A stretch of 64,000 bases of DNA from Segatella buccae ATCC 33574 (GTDB lineage: Bacteria; Bacteroidota; Bacteroidia; Bacteroidales; Bacteroidaceae): positions 2,195,601 through 2,259,600 of the forward strand of contig NZ_GL586311.1 of NCBI RefSeq assembly GCF_000184945.1, in the 5' to 3' direction. The position numbers were made by a program, and so were the translations under genes. Positions 32,514 through 41,147 of this stretch are shown piece by piece. Under the pieces are notes generated by a model. That model was not told the origin of the DNA. It searched no databases and was given only the letters and a program-made list of their open reading frames with translations. Numbering within the stretch: position 1 is the stretch's first letter; each line of letters opens with the position of its first letter.

Positions 32514-33087
32514 AGCGGCCACCTATATTGTAATTCTCCTGTCGGCAAGCCAACTCATCTTGATTTTGCTGTCATGGCTCATCACGGCCGCCTACCCCGA
32601 CAAAACAGTGCATTCACTGCTAAGTAGTGAAGGCATCAGGTGGTATTTCGGTCGTTTTGTCGACAACCTTCAGACCCCCGTCCTTGTTTGGCTCCTACTG
32701 TTGGGCATGGCATGGGGAGCATTGGACAAATGTGGCATATTCCATTATCAGCCTTCCCTCTATCGGCATCGGTTGGCCATGCGGCTCGTCATCGCTGAGA
32801 TAGCCCTGTGCATCGTCGTGATGTTGTTGCTCACGGCTATTCCCCACGCCATTCTCCTTAATGTGACGGGACATCTGTTTCCCGGCAGTTTCAGCGCGAG
32901 CATCATACCCGTACTTTCATTCATGGCCGTAGTCGCCGGAGGGAGCTTCGGGTTGTTGAGCGGCCATTACCAAGGCTTTTCCGAACTTGTGGACTCCTTG
33001 TCGGAGGGGTTAAGGCATATAGCAGTGCTTTTTGTACTTTATGTGTTGGGCGCACAGTTATATGCATCTCTTCATTTTGTGTTTTAG
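32494..33087 (+). CDS. Small polytopic membrane protein, AbgT-like fragment family
   Basis: This is a 197-residue protein with about five membrane helices (near 12-30, 55-80, 98-122, 138-165 and 172-193). Its early segment, HSLLSSEGIRWYFGRFVDN followed by LVWLLLLGMAWGALDKCGI, resembles the start of AbgT-family transporters, but the protein is less than half their usual length. It may be a stand-alone small relative rather than a broken gene, since no remainder follows. It overlaps the end of the response-regulator gene by 20 bases (ATG at 32494 or 32503), so it is translationally coupled to the two-component pair and may be part of the same sensing system. The AbgT link is tentative. Confidence 0.6.
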   Translation: MKQMRNKAATYIVILLSASQLILILLSWLITAAYPDKTVHSLLSSEGIRWYFGRFVDNLQTPVLVWLLLLGMAWGALDKCGIFHYQPSLYRHRLAMRLVIAEIALCIVVMLLLTAIPHAILLNVTGHLFPGSFSASIIPVLSFMAVVAGGSFGLLSGHYQGFSELVDSLSEGLRHIAVLFVLYVLGAQLYASLHFVF

Positions 33088-33164
33088 CCAATCATCATCC
33101 CCTTACTCCTCACTTTTTCTTTCCATCCCCTTTCATCATATATGCCCCGCATTCGGTTTGGTTC

Positions 33165-33232
33165 AGTGCCTTTGCGCCATCTGTGCAGAGGCTGTGCACA
33201 AACCGTTCGGCAGCCTTGCACAGAGCGTGCAA
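33165..33232. repeat. GTGCA/TGCAC word cluster, copy 1
   Basis: GTGCC, TTGCGCC, TGTGCAGAGGCTGTGCAC, TTGCACAGAGCGTGCAA follow one another every 10-20 bases, with small local inversions (TTGCAC/GTGCAA). A similar cluster lies at 56728-56800. Confidence 0.4.
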
Positions 33233-33458
33233 AGGCCTCGAACAGAAAGAAGACGCTTCCACTCTTGAGTTGTTTTGTGTAGGCATGGCGGTAAAGTGGA
33301 GTAATATTGCTTTTTCAGGTAAACCGGAATACCTTCATACTAAAACTATTGTGATTACCTGTCACGCTTTCCTGAAATGAAATCACAATGTTTTATGTGG
33401 ATTTGATTCTATTTAGTTTTTTTTAATTATAGCTTTTCTGTATGTGCCAAATTATTAG

Positions 33459-33466
33459 TATCTTTG
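33459..33466 (+). promoter_or_regulatory. -7 box of fur
   Basis: TATCTTTG, about 28 bases before the ATG; no clear TTTG -33 element. Confidence 0.5.
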
Positions 33467-33494
33467 TGCGTTTTATGTAACTTAGTGGCTGGAT

Positions 33495-33980
33495 ATGAAA
33501 GGTAACATTAAGAAAAAAGCAAGAGAAATTCTTGATAGTTATCTTGAATTGCGGAGCCATCGCAAGACACCGGAGCGTTATGCGATTCTGGATGCCGTGT
33601 ACAGTATGGACGGACACTTCTCTTTAGAAGAGTTGGATGCCCGGCTGGGAAAGGACAACTTCCGCGTGAGCAGAGCCACGCTCTACAATACGATGCGGTT
33701 GTTTTTAGAACTTCGTCTTGTGATAAGGCACCGTCTTCAAGATGGCACAAAGTATGAAGCGTGCTATGACAAAGGATGTCATTGTCATCAAGTATGCACC
33801 GTTTGTGGGAAAGTGACAGAGATTAGTGCGCCGACAGTCGTAAGGGCTCTTGATACCCTCAAGTTGAAACGATTCCGCAAGGATGAGTTTACACTATATA
33901 TCTATGGAGTGTGCAGTTCCTGCCAGTCGGCCATAACCCGAAAGCGCAAGCAAGGAAACGCAAACGACGTGGACAAATAA
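33495..33980 (+). CDS. fur: Fur-family metal-dependent repressor
   Basis: This 161-residue regulator has an N-terminal winged helix (about 10-90: RKTPERYAILDAVYSMDGHFSLEELDARL, VSRATLYNTMRLF). The C-terminal dimerisation domain has metal ligands: KGCHCHQVCTVCGKV with two CxxC-like cysteines and a His-rich strand, and a final CSSCQSA pair. These indicate a structural zinc site and a regulatory metal site. Whether it is Fur, Zur or PerR is not settled by eye; a second family member at 38057 sits with rubrerythrin and is the better PerR candidate. The purA gene follows after 42 bases and could be co-transcribed. Confidence 0.85.
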   Translation: MKGNIKKKAREILDSYLELRSHRKTPERYAILDAVYSMDGHFSLEELDARLGKDNFRVSRATLYNTMRLFLELRLVIRHRLQDGTKYEACYDKGCHCHQVCTVCGKVTEISAPTVVRALDTLKLKRFRKDEFTLYIYGVCSSCQSAITRKRKQGNANDVDK

Positions 33981-34022
33981 GATCAAAAGAAAGCGAAATC
34001 TTAAAAGAAAAACGATATTACA

Positions 34023-35300
34023 ATGAACACTGGTAAAGTTGATGTCCTTTTAGGTCTCCAATGGGGCGATGAAGGCAAAGGAAAGATTGTTGATGTGCTG
34101 ACACCTAAGTATGATGTCGTGGCTCGGTTTCAAGGCGGTCCTAATGCCGGACATACATTGGAGTTTGAAGGCAAGAAGTATGTACTTCGTTCCATTCCGT
34201 CGGGTATCTTCCAAGGGGGCAAGGTCAACATCATAGGCAATGGTGTGGTTTTGGCCCCGGATTTGTTTATGAATGAGGCCAAGGAACTGGAGAAGAGCGG
34301 CCATCCACTCAAAGAGCGTCTCCACATATCCCGGAAGGCCCATCTTATCATGCCCACCCACAGAGTGCTCGATCGGGCCTACGAGGCTGCCAAAGGTAAG
34401 GATAAAGTGGGCACCACGGGCAAAGGTATCGGCCCGACTTATACAGACAAAATTTCACGCAATGGCTTGAGAGTAGGGGACATTCTTGACCATTTTGAAG
34501 AAAAATACGCTGCTCACAAGGCTCGCCACATGCAAATGCTCGCCAATCTCGGATGGACTGATTTTAGCGGTTTTGAGGAGGTGGAAAACACTTGGATGGA
34601 AGGTGTCGAATACATGAAACAGTTTCATATTGTCGACAGTGAACACGAAATCAACAACTTGCTGAAGTCCGGCAAGAGCATATTATGTGAAGGAGCGCAA
34701 GGTACAATGCTTGATGTAGACTTTGGCAGCTATCCCTTTGTCACATCGTCCAATACAATTTGTGCCGGTGCTTGCACCGGACTGGGCATTGGGCCCAATC
34801 GGGTGGGCAACGTGTATGGCATCATGAAAGCCTATTGCACACGTGTCGGCGCAGGACCATTCCCCACAGAGCTCTTTGACGATACGGGCAAAAAAATTCG
34901 CGACCTTGGACACGAATATGGTGCCGTGACCGGGAGAGAGCGCCGTTGCGGATGGGTCGATCTCGTTCAGTTGCGCTATTCTGTCATGATCAACGGCGTG
35001 ACCGAACTGATTATGATGAAGAGCGACGTGCTCGATGATTTCGATACCATCAAGGCATGTGTTGCCTACAGACTCCCCAATGGAGATACGACAACTGAAC
35101 TCCCGTATGAGCTGGAGGGTGTAGAGCCCATCTATCGGGAATTGCCTGGTTGGAAGGCAGACATGACTGCATTTACTGATGAGGCGCAATTCCCTAAGGC
35201 ATTTAAAGACTACATCAAGTTCGTTGAAGACTTCCTTGAAACCCCCATCAAGATCATCTCACTCGGGCCGGATCGTGACCAAACGGTAGTCCGCCAATAA
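34023..35300 (+). CDS. purA: Adenylosuccinate synthetase
   Basis: This 425-residue enzyme joins IMP and aspartate using GTP, the first committed step to AMP. Family motifs are all present: GLQWGDEGKGKIVD with the catalytic Asp, QGGPNAGHT with the catalytic His, GTTGKGIGPTYTDK, GAQGTMLDVDFGSYPFVTSSN, TRVGAGPFPTE, and GRERRCGWVDL near the C-terminus. Length matches the bacterial enzyme. It lies 42 bases after fur and upstream of hisS, from which it is separated by a 145-base leader with a hairpin. Confidence 0.97.
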   Translation: MNTGKVDVLLGLQWGDEGKGKIVDVLTPKYDVVARFQGGPNAGHTLEFEGKKYVLRSIPSGIFQGGKVNIIGNGVVLAPDLFMNEAKELEKSGHPLKERLHISRKAHLIMPTHRVLDRAYEAAKGKDKVGTTGKGIGPTYTDKISRNGLRVGDILDHFEEKYAAHKARHMQMLANLGWTDFSGFEEVENTWMEGVEYMKQFHIVDSEHEINNLLKSGKSILCEGAQGTMLDVDFGSYPFVTSSNTICAGACTGLGIGPNRVGNVYGIMKAYCTRVGAGPFPTELFDDTGKKIRDLGHEYGAVTGRERRCGWVDLVQLRYSVMINGVTELIMMKSDVLDDFDTIKACVAYRLPNGDTTTELPYELEGVEPIYRELPGWKADMTAFTDEAQFPKAFKDYIKFVEDFLETPIKIISLGPDRDQTVVRQ

Positions 35301-35331
35301 AATCATCACGTTATAATAGTATGTGCAATAT

Positions 35332-35371
35332 AATCCTGTGGGGACGCTTGATACAGGCAACCCGCAGGATT
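35332..35371 (+). promoter_or_regulatory. Hairpin in the hisS leader or purA tail
   Basis: AATCCTG-t-GGG pairs with CCC-g-CAGGATT (35332-35371) around an 18-base loop. No T run follows, so it is not a typical terminator; it may be a leader structure for hisS. Confidence 0.35.
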
Positions 35372-35445
35372 GCAGCAATCAATTTGTGCCCTCTGGAAAT
35401 ATCGGAGAGCAAATAAAAAGTTTAATCTCAATCCAAATAAACATA

Positions 35446-36810
35446 ATGGCCAACAAACCAAGTATCCCCAAAGGAACCCGCGACTTTGGTTCCGTGGAGA
35501 TGGCAAAGCGAAATTATATATTCGACACCATCAAGGAAGTATATGCCCTTTATGGTTTTCAACAAATAGAAACTCCCGCCATGGAGACCTTGCAAACCCT
35601 CATGGGGAAATATGGCGAGGAGGGAGACAAACTGTTGTTTAAGGTGCTTAACTCCGGCGATTTCATGAACAAGCTGTCGGACGAAGAGTTGCAGGAGAAA
35701 AATTCACTCCACGTGGCAGCCAAGCTATGCGAGAAAGGGCTCCGGTACGACCTGACGGTGCCGTTTGCACGCTATGTGGTTATGCACCGGGATGAACTGC
35801 AACTGCCGTTCAAGCGTTTTCAAATCCAACCAGTGTGGCGGGCCGACAGACCGCAAAAGGGGAGGTATCGCGAGTTTTTCCAATGCGATGCCGACATCGT
35901 AGGCTCCGACTCTCTGCTCAATGAGGTGGAACTGATGCAGATGGTTGATACGGTTTTTACGAAGTTGGGGATCAACGTACAAATCAAAATCAACAACCGC
36001 AAAATCCTTACCGGCATAGCAGAAGTTATTGGAGAGGCCGATAAAATCATAGACATAACCGTTGCTATAGACAAACTTGACAAAATTGGACTTGAAAATG
36101 TAAATCACGAGTTGAAGTCAGCCGGTGTCAGTGGCGAAGCCATCGAAAAACTCCAACCGATTATCTCTTTGAGCGGAAGCAACGGAGATAAACTCAAGGT
36201 GATTCAAGCCGTGCTTGAAACATCGGAAACAGGCTTAAAGGGAGTGGAAGAAACACGCTTCATTTTAAACACTCTGGAGCTCCTCGGCTTGAAAAATGAC
36301 ATTCAACTGGACTTGACCTTGGCCAGAGGATTGAACTATTATACGGGAGCTATCTTTGAAGTGAAGGCTCTTGATGTGCCAATGGGAAGTATTACCGGTG
36401 GAGGAAGATACGACAATCTGACAGGAATCTTCGGTATGCCGGGGCTGAGCGGAGTCGGCATATCATTCGGGGCCGACCGCATCTATGATGTGTTGAACAC
36501 ACTCAATCTCTACCCCAAGGAGGCCGTCAATTCCACTCAAGTCTTATTCATCAATTTTGGTGAACAGGAAACAGCCTATTGCTTGCCCATCTTGAAACAA
36601 GTGCGCGATGCCGGGATACGTGCAGAAATCTATCCGGATAGTGCCAAAATGAAAAAGCAGATGAATTACGCCAATGCCAAGGGGATACCATTCGTCGTTT
36701 TGGCGGGGGAAAATGAAATGCAAACAAGGCAAGTGACCCTCAAAAATATGGAGACCGGCGAGCAGCGACAAGTAAGCCCTGCAGAGGCTATAACCTGTAT
36801 ACAAGGCTGA
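35446..36810 (+). CDS. hisS: Histidyl-tRNA synthetase
   Basis: This 454-residue class II aminoacyl-tRNA synthetase charges tRNA-His. Visible landmarks are motif 1 near PKGTRDFG and [14 protein letters not shown], motif 2 in [24 protein letters not shown], the histidine-binding [14 protein letters not shown], motif 3 in [15 protein letters not shown], and the C-terminal anticodon-binding domain ([41 protein letters not shown]). The ATG at 35446 begins the family-typical [14 protein letters not shown]; the open frame from 35323 runs through the hairpin and is rejected. Confidence 0.97.
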   Translation: MANKPSIPKGTRDFGSVEMAKRNYIFDTIKEVYALYGFQQIETPAMETLQTLMGKYGEEGDKLLFKVLNSGDFMNKLSDEELQEKNSLHVAAKLCEKGLRYDLTVPFARYVVMHRDELQLPFKRFQIQPVWRADRPQKGRYREFFQCDADIVGSDSLLNEVELMQMVDTVFTKLGINVQIKINNRKILTGIAEVIGEADKIIDITVAIDKLDKIGLENVNHELKSAGVSGEAIEKLQPIISLSGSNGDKLKVIQAVLETSETGLKGVEETRFILNTLELLGLKNDIQLDLTLARGLNYYTGAIFEVKALDVPMGSITGGGRYDNLTGIFGMPGLSGVGISFGADRIYDVLNTLNLYPKEAVNSTQVLFINFGEQETAYCLPILKQVRDAGIRAEIYPDSAKMKKQMNYANAKGIPFVVLAGENEMQTRQVTLKNMETGEQRQVSPAEAITCIQG

Positions 36811-36908
36811 CAACCATAATAAACACAGCGCAGGACATGCCATTGGAACAATAGCATGTTGCTGTGCAGTGTTTCATTACAGACAACAACTACTTAAACC
36901 TTACGACA

Positions 36909-37913
36909 ATGAAACATTCTACTAAAACTGTTTCCATTTTTCTTTTGACTTGTCTAACCGCCATTGGTCTGACTTCATCCAACCGGAAAGTGACTATTTT
37001 TATCATTGGTGATTCTACCGCAGCCGAAAAGTCTTCACCAGCCACAAATCCCGAGCGAGGGTGGGGGATGGTGTTACAAGGATGTTTTACGGAAGACATT
37101 TTGGTAGACAATTATGCCGTCAACGGACGTTCTTCGAAAAGTTTTTGGGATGAAGGCCGATGGAAAAAGGTGGTCGACAGAATCGCTCCGGGCGATTATG
37201 TGCTTATACAGTTTGGCCATAATGACGAGAAACCGGCTCCCGACAGGCATACGGAGCCGGGCTCCACATTCGATGACAACCTCAGACGGTATGTAAGGGA
37301 AACGCGCGAGAAAGGAGGCTTTCCCGTATTGCTGAATGCCGTGGTGCGCCGTAAATTCTATTTGGAGAATGACCACAACGATGATGATGAAAAGTTGCGA
37401 AACAAAAGCTATGAAGGGGATGAACTGATAAATAGCGATACGCTGATAGACACACATGGCGAATATCGTCTGGTGCCGGAACGCATTGCCAAGGAAATGA
37501 AGGTTGTTTTCATTGATGCCAACCGGATAACCCACGACATAGAACAACGATATGGTGTGGTCGGTTCCCGCAAACTGCATGTCTGGTACAAACCCGGCGA
37601 AATCAGTTCGCTGCCCAAGGGCCGACAGGACAACACACATTATAATGTATATGGTGCCCGTATCGTGGCAGACGCTCTTGCTGCAGAACTCTCCGCAAAA
37701 ATTCCGGCTCTCAGAAAATATGTGAGGCATTACGATTATGTAGTATCTAAAGAGGGGAGAGGCAACTATATGGATTTGCAAACGGCCATTGATGATGTAC
37801 CCTCAAACGGGAAAACCTCTATTCTCATCCTTGATGGGACTTGGAATAAGCCGTATATAGCCAAAGGGAAAAAAGTAAAATTGATAAGATACTCCGGTGT
37901 AAGGTTCAAATGA
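36909..37913 (+). CDS. Rhamnogalacturonan acetylesterase (SGNH hydrolase) with a truncated pectinesterase-like tail
   Basis: This is a 334-residue exported protein with a signal peptide (about 1-24) and an SGNH esterase domain (about 27-270). Block I is GDSTAAEK (Ser36), block III is FGHNDEKP, and the final DNTHYNVYGA supplies the Asp-His pair. Such enzymes remove acetyl groups from the rhamnogalacturonan of pectin. The last ~60 residues (VVSKEGRGNYMDLQTAIDDVPSNG onward) match the opening of a pectin methylesterase domain, but the protein stops before any catalytic residue of that domain, and no continuation is found downstream. It therefore looks like a former esterase-pectinesterase fusion cut short. 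The ATG at 36909 is chosen because the signal peptide starts there. Confidence 0.82.
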   Translation: MKHSTKTVSIFLLTCLTAIGLTSSNRKVTIFIIGDSTAAEKSSPATNPERGWGMVLQGCFTEDILVDNYAVNGRSSKSFWDEGRWKKVVDRIAPGDYVLIQFGHNDEKPAPDRHTEPGSTFDDNLRRYVRETREKGGFPVLLNAVVRRKFYLENDHNDDDEKLRNKSYEGDELINSDTLIDTHGEYRLVPERIAKEMKVVFIDANRITHDIEQRYGVVGSRKLHVWYKPGEISSLPKGRQDNTHYNVYGARIVADALAAELSAKIPALRKYVRHYDYVVSKEGRGNYMDLQTAIDDVPSNGKTSILILDGTWNKPYIAKGKKVKLIRYSGVRFK

Positions 37914-37983
37914 GCCTTGTCGATCTATAGAATCGAATAAATAGGAAAGTCGGTCCTATCTCTGTAATTTATCCAAATGTTTG

Positions 37984-38015
37984 TTTGGAAATTTGGAAAA
38001 AATACACTACCTTTG
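37984..38015 (+). promoter_or_regulatory. Promoter of perR-like gene
   Basis: TTTG (37984-37987), 20 bases, TACCTTTG (38008-38015). It supports the ATG at 38057 and makes an upstream GTG at 38036 unnecessary. Confidence 0.7.
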
Positions 38016-38056
38016 CATTGTAACTTTTAAGGACAGTGTTTTTAAATAAAAAGATT

Positions 38057-38503
38057 ATGATGAGAGATAGTGAAGGATATCAGCGGCTGATTGAGCATGG
38101 GGTTAAACCATCCGTCCAGCGATTGGCCATTATGCAATATCTCATGACGCACTTCAATCACCCGACGGTGGAACAGGTGTATCAAGGATTGTGCGATAAA
38201 ATACCAACATTGAGCCGTACAACCGTTTACAACACGCTGCGTTTATTTTCCGAGCGGGGGGCTGCGACCATGATAACCATTGATGACCATCGAGTGTGCT
38301 ATGACGGTAATACGAGTCCTCATGTACATTTCTTCTGCAAAGAATGTGGCAAGGTCATTGATTTGTTTGACGAACAGGCTCCTGCATTGGGGGATTCATA
38401 CAAGATTGATGGTAATATTGTTGAAGAAAAACAATTATATTATAAAGGTGTGTGTGCCGAATGTGCCCAACGGCAGCAGTCGGATAAATCTTTGTTGCAG
38501 TAG
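38057..38503 (+). CDS. perR: Fur-family regulator, probably PerR
   Basis: This 148-residue regulator has a winged-helix N-terminus (VKPSVQRLAIMQYLMTHFNHPTVEQVYQGL, LSRTTVYNTLRLF) and a metal-binding C-terminus (HVHFFCKECGKVIDL and CAECAQ, two CxxC pairs for structural zinc). PerR proteins sense peroxide by metal-catalysed oxidation of His. The assignment to PerR rests on the reverse rubrerythrin gene that begins 102 bases downstream, a classic PerR target in anaerobes. A second Fur-family member lies at 33495. The ATG at 38057 (or 38060) is preferred to a GTG at 38036. Confidence 0.82.
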   Translation: MMRDSEGYQRLIEHGVKPSVQRLAIMQYLMTHFNHPTVEQVYQGLCDKIPTLSRTTVYNTLRLFSERGAATMITIDDHRVCYDGNTSPHVHFFCKECGKVIDLFDEQAPALGDSYKIDGNIVEEKQLYYKGVCAECAQRQQSDKSLLQ

Positions 38504-38605
38504 ACTTTAACCGCTCTGTGAAGAGTGGGGCTCTATTTGCTTTGGCAATGGATATGGTTTTTAGACCATTTTTGATATCATTATATTATACAAAACAAAA
38601 ACATT

Positions 38606-39169
38606 ATGAAGAAAAAGTTTATTTGCACCGTTTGTGGATATATCCACGAAGGAACCGAAGCACCGGAACAGTGTCCTATTTGTAAGGCTCCTGCCAGTAA
38701 ATTCAAAGTAATGGAAGATGCCGCTTCAGGCGATCTCACATTTGCCACAGTGCATGTGTTGGGACAAGCCTATAAGGATCCTGTTGACGAGGAAGTAATT
38801 AAAGGTTTGAAGGATCACTTTAACGGTGAATGCGGAGAGGTTGGTATGTATCTTGCCATGGCTCGTCAGGCCGACCGTGAGGGCTATCCCGAGATAGCCG
38901 AGGCCTATAAGCGTTATGCCTATGAAGAGGCCGACCACGCCTCACGCTTTGCAGAGCTGTTGGGGGAAGTGCTCGGTGACACCAAGAGCAATCTGGAAGC
39001 TCGCATCGCTGCGGAGAAAGGGGCTTGTGAAGACAAGTTCCGCATTGCAAAGTTGGCCAAGGAACAAGGCTCCGATGCTATCCATGATACTGTACATGAG
39101 ATGGCCAAGGACGAAGCACGCCATTGTGCAGGCTTTGCCGGACTGTACAAACGCTATTTTGGAAAATAA
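38606..39169 (+). CDS. Reverse rubrerythrin
   Basis: This 187-residue protein has its rubredoxin-like domain first (residues 1-40: [10 protein letters not shown] and CPICKAP, four Cys for one iron). A ferritin-like diiron domain follows (about 50-185), with helices containing the Glu and His ligands ([42 protein letters not shown], and DEARHCAGF). That order is reversed relative to ordinary rubrerythrin. Such proteins reduce hydrogen peroxide and oxygen in anaerobes. Its position after the PerR-like gene suggests peroxide-responsive control. Confidence 0.92.
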   Translation: MKKKFICTVCGYIHEGTEAPEQCPICKAPASKFKVMEDAASGDLTFATVHVLGQAYKDPVDEEVIKGLKDHFNGECGEVGMYLAMARQADREGYPEIAEAYKRYAYEEADHASRFAELLGEVLGDTKSNLEARIAAEKGACEDKFRIAKLAKEQGSDAIHDTVHEMAKDEARHCAGFAGLYKRYFGK

Positions 39170-39214
39170 GAACGATAAAAATGCGAGGGGCCATATTCTT
39201 GTGAGTCCCTCCTT

Positions 39215-40450
39215 TTATTTTGTCCTAATTTCTTGATATCCAACTAAGCGATCTGTCCTGTCATTATTGCCACGATAGTAAACCAACACTTGATATTGAT
39301 TCTCAGTTTGATAAAAAGAGCCTTCACTTGGCAATGGTGCAAGGGAGCCATCTTTTTTCTGTTGAAGGTACTGATAGGAGTAATAACCTTGCTTGAGCAT
39401 GACAGAGGCTTCGTATAGATGCTTTTCCTCATTATATACCATTTTATACCTGTCAATGAATTGGTCGTTAGTCCATGTGCCATTAAGATATATGTCACCT
39501 TCTATTCGGGGGGAAAACAAAGTAAAATGCACCATGAGATATTCTGAGGTCACATCGTTTTCCCAATTATCGCTATTCCTTATATAAAAAGAGCCATTGG
39601 CACTCTCGTCATAGATATAATTTCTGCGCTGTTCATCCGCCCCAACGTAGGCATGATATGTGTGGCCATCCCAACCGATCCGCTCAAGCCCCATGGTCGT
39701 GTGACTCACATCAAGCATTTCAAACTTCCTATACTCATTGCCTGCAGGAAATATTAAATTGCGGTTGTGAGACCACCGCAGACCATCTCTCATGACAAAT
39801 TGCGCCCGTGCATTTATCACTGCATTGTCCCAACGCCCATTCTGCATCACAACCGTCTTAATCTGGCTGTCTGGAGCCGCCACGCTTATATTGTTATAGT
39901 TCAGTTGCCAATTTATCTGTTGATAGGCACTATTCATCCCAAGTTCTGTATTTGCAGTTGCTTCCATTGTGACGGTTGTCTCCCGCTCGACAACCATAAA
40001 GCATGCTTGAAACATGAGCTCATTATCGTTGTTCTCGTCATAAACGCTCAGTCGATAGTTGCCGCTCATCTTTATCCTGCATCGCTCATTGGGTATTTTC
40101 AGTCGGTAATGAGTGTATAAGACATTGGTATTAACAGATTCTGCCATGTCGTCTATCGTTTGAGCATCGGTAAAGCCTTCAAGGTAATCGCTCAGGAAGA
40201 TCCCCTGAGAGACAGACCAATCGGCTTCGCAATGTTCTATTTTATATACATAACGGTGATATTCGTGCGTGAGATCATCAAAAGAGATATTTAACGGTTG
40301 ATTGCTGTACAAATCGACAACAGGAGGGGACAACCAGTTTTGGCCTGCCACAACTTGCAATGTCGCAATGCGTGGGCTAAATATTTCATTCTTTTGGGCA
40401 CTTACAGGTGCAGTAAAGAGTATAATAAGAAGCGAATACAGATATTTCAT
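39215..40450 (-). CDS. DUF5103-like protein (type IX secretion plug family)
   Basis: This is a 411-residue exported protein with a signal peptide (MKYLYSLLIILFTAPVSAQ). The mature N-terminus (FSPRIATLQVVAGQNWLSPPVV, then LNISFDDLTHEYHRYVYKIEHCEADW) resembles DUF5103, the Bacteroidetes family whose members plug the SprA translocon of the type IX secretion system. The rest is beta-sandwich-like. The ATG at 40450 is preferred: a TATTTTTG box on this strand at 40478-40485 lies just upstream, whereas the longer frame would start within that box. It implies a T9SS in this organism, matching the T9SS-like tail protein at 60187. Confidence 0.8.
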   Translation of the reverse strand: MKYLYSLLIILFTAPVSAQKNEIFSPRIATLQVVAGQNWLSPPVVDLYSNQPLNISFDDLTHEYHRYVYKIEHCEADWSVSQGIFLSDYLEGFTDAQTIDDMAESVNTNVLYTHYRLKIPNERCRIKMSGNYRLSVYDENNDNELMFQACFMVVERETTVTMEATANTELGMNSAYQQINWQLNYNNISVAAPDSQIKTVVMQNGRWDNAVINARAQFVMRDGLRWSHNRNLIFPAGNEYRKFEMLDVSHTTMGLERIGWDGHTYHAYVGADEQRRNYIYDESANGSFYIRNSDNWENDVTSEYLMVHFTLFSPRIEGDIYLNGTWTNDQFIDRYKMVYNEEKHLYEASVMLKQGYYSYQYLQQKKDGSLAPLPSEGSFYQTENQYQVLVYYRGNNDRTDRLVGYQEIRTK

Positions 40451-40477
40451 TTTGATGGATTTAGTCTGTTTATATTG

Positions 40478-40485
40478 CAAAAATA
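40478..40485 (-). promoter_or_regulatory. -7 box of the DUF5103 gene
   Basis: The minus strand reads TATTTTTG, about 28 bases before the ATG at 40450. Confidence 0.5.
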
Positions 40486-40613
40486 AATAAAAAATCTAAG
40501 ATTTTGATTCTGACAAGCTAAAAATATGAAGACAACTCCTTTGTATTGATATTTTCAATCGGATAATTATCTGATTCCGATAACAGGATGTAATCGAGCC
40601 GGGTAAATTCGAC

Positions 40614-41063
40614 TTAAATTAACGTGAGTTCGACGAATTTAGAACAAAGCGAGAACTGTGTGTCAATAGTCCTTTGTACATTGACACACGGCTTCTTTGG
40701 GAACAAGCAATATGCAACAATGGCTCCCAGTAAATTGACGATGAAATTATCAAAGCACCTATGTCCGGAATGCTCTACTTGCGCAATGTTCTTAAGCTCA
40801 TCATTCACGGTTTCTATAATGGATCTTTTTCTGAGTAAGTGTTTGTCAGAAACGCTCATTAAAGCTCCTTTCATGTTACTTTTCAACTTGGTGATAAGTT
40901 GTATTCCATCAACGAACTGTTTTTGGAAGAGGTTCTTGCCGATGTAGCCCTTGTCACCGACCAGCTTCCCATATATGAAATCTACAAACGCCTTGTATTC
41001 CAAAGGCTTACGGTCATCAACATCTCCTGGTGTTATCATAAAATTGAGAAGTTCGCCTTTTCA
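40614..41063 (-). pseudogene. IS982-family transposase remnant (C-terminal part)
   Basis: Reading on the minus strand from about 41063 gives KGELLNFMITPGDVDDRKPLEYKAF, then GDKGYIGKNLFQKQF and RSIIETVNDELKNIAQVEHSGHR, ending at 40614. These are the late part of an IS982-type DDE transposase, including the final Glu in the IIETVNDELK helix. In-frame upstream there is a TGA followed by unrelated sequence, so roughly the first half, with the catalytic Asp region, is missing. The longest open part starts at an internal ATG at 41039. The nearby TAAATTCG/CGAATTTA inverted pair (about 40602-40640) may belong to its outer end. Confidence 0.75.
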
Positions 41064-41069
41064 TAGCAA

Positions 41070-41109
41070 ATAAAACGAAGTAAGTAAATTCTATATGAGC
41101 TACTTACTT
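41070..41109 (-). terminator. Weak terminator after mnmE
   Basis: On the minus strand AAGTAAGTA (41101-41109) pairs with TACTTACTT (41078-41086) over a 14-base loop, followed by CGTTTTATTT. Confidence 0.45.
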
Positions 41110-41147
41110 TAAATTATAGGTGTTTTGTTAATGGTTGTTTTGCAAAG

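Larger units (their letters stand above)
33088..33494. other. Gene-free stretch with GTGCA-rich repeat and fur promoter
   Basis: This 407-base gap carries a cluster of GTGC/GCAC words between about 33165 and 33230 and a -7 box TATCTTTG at 33459-33466 for fur. Nothing else is recognisable; open frames across it have no protein features. Confidence 0.6.

Noticed and set aside
33495..35300. Idea that fur and purA form a metal-regulated purine operon
   Set aside because: The 42-base gap permits co-transcription, but nothing in the sequence shows metal control of purA; chance adjacency is as likely.
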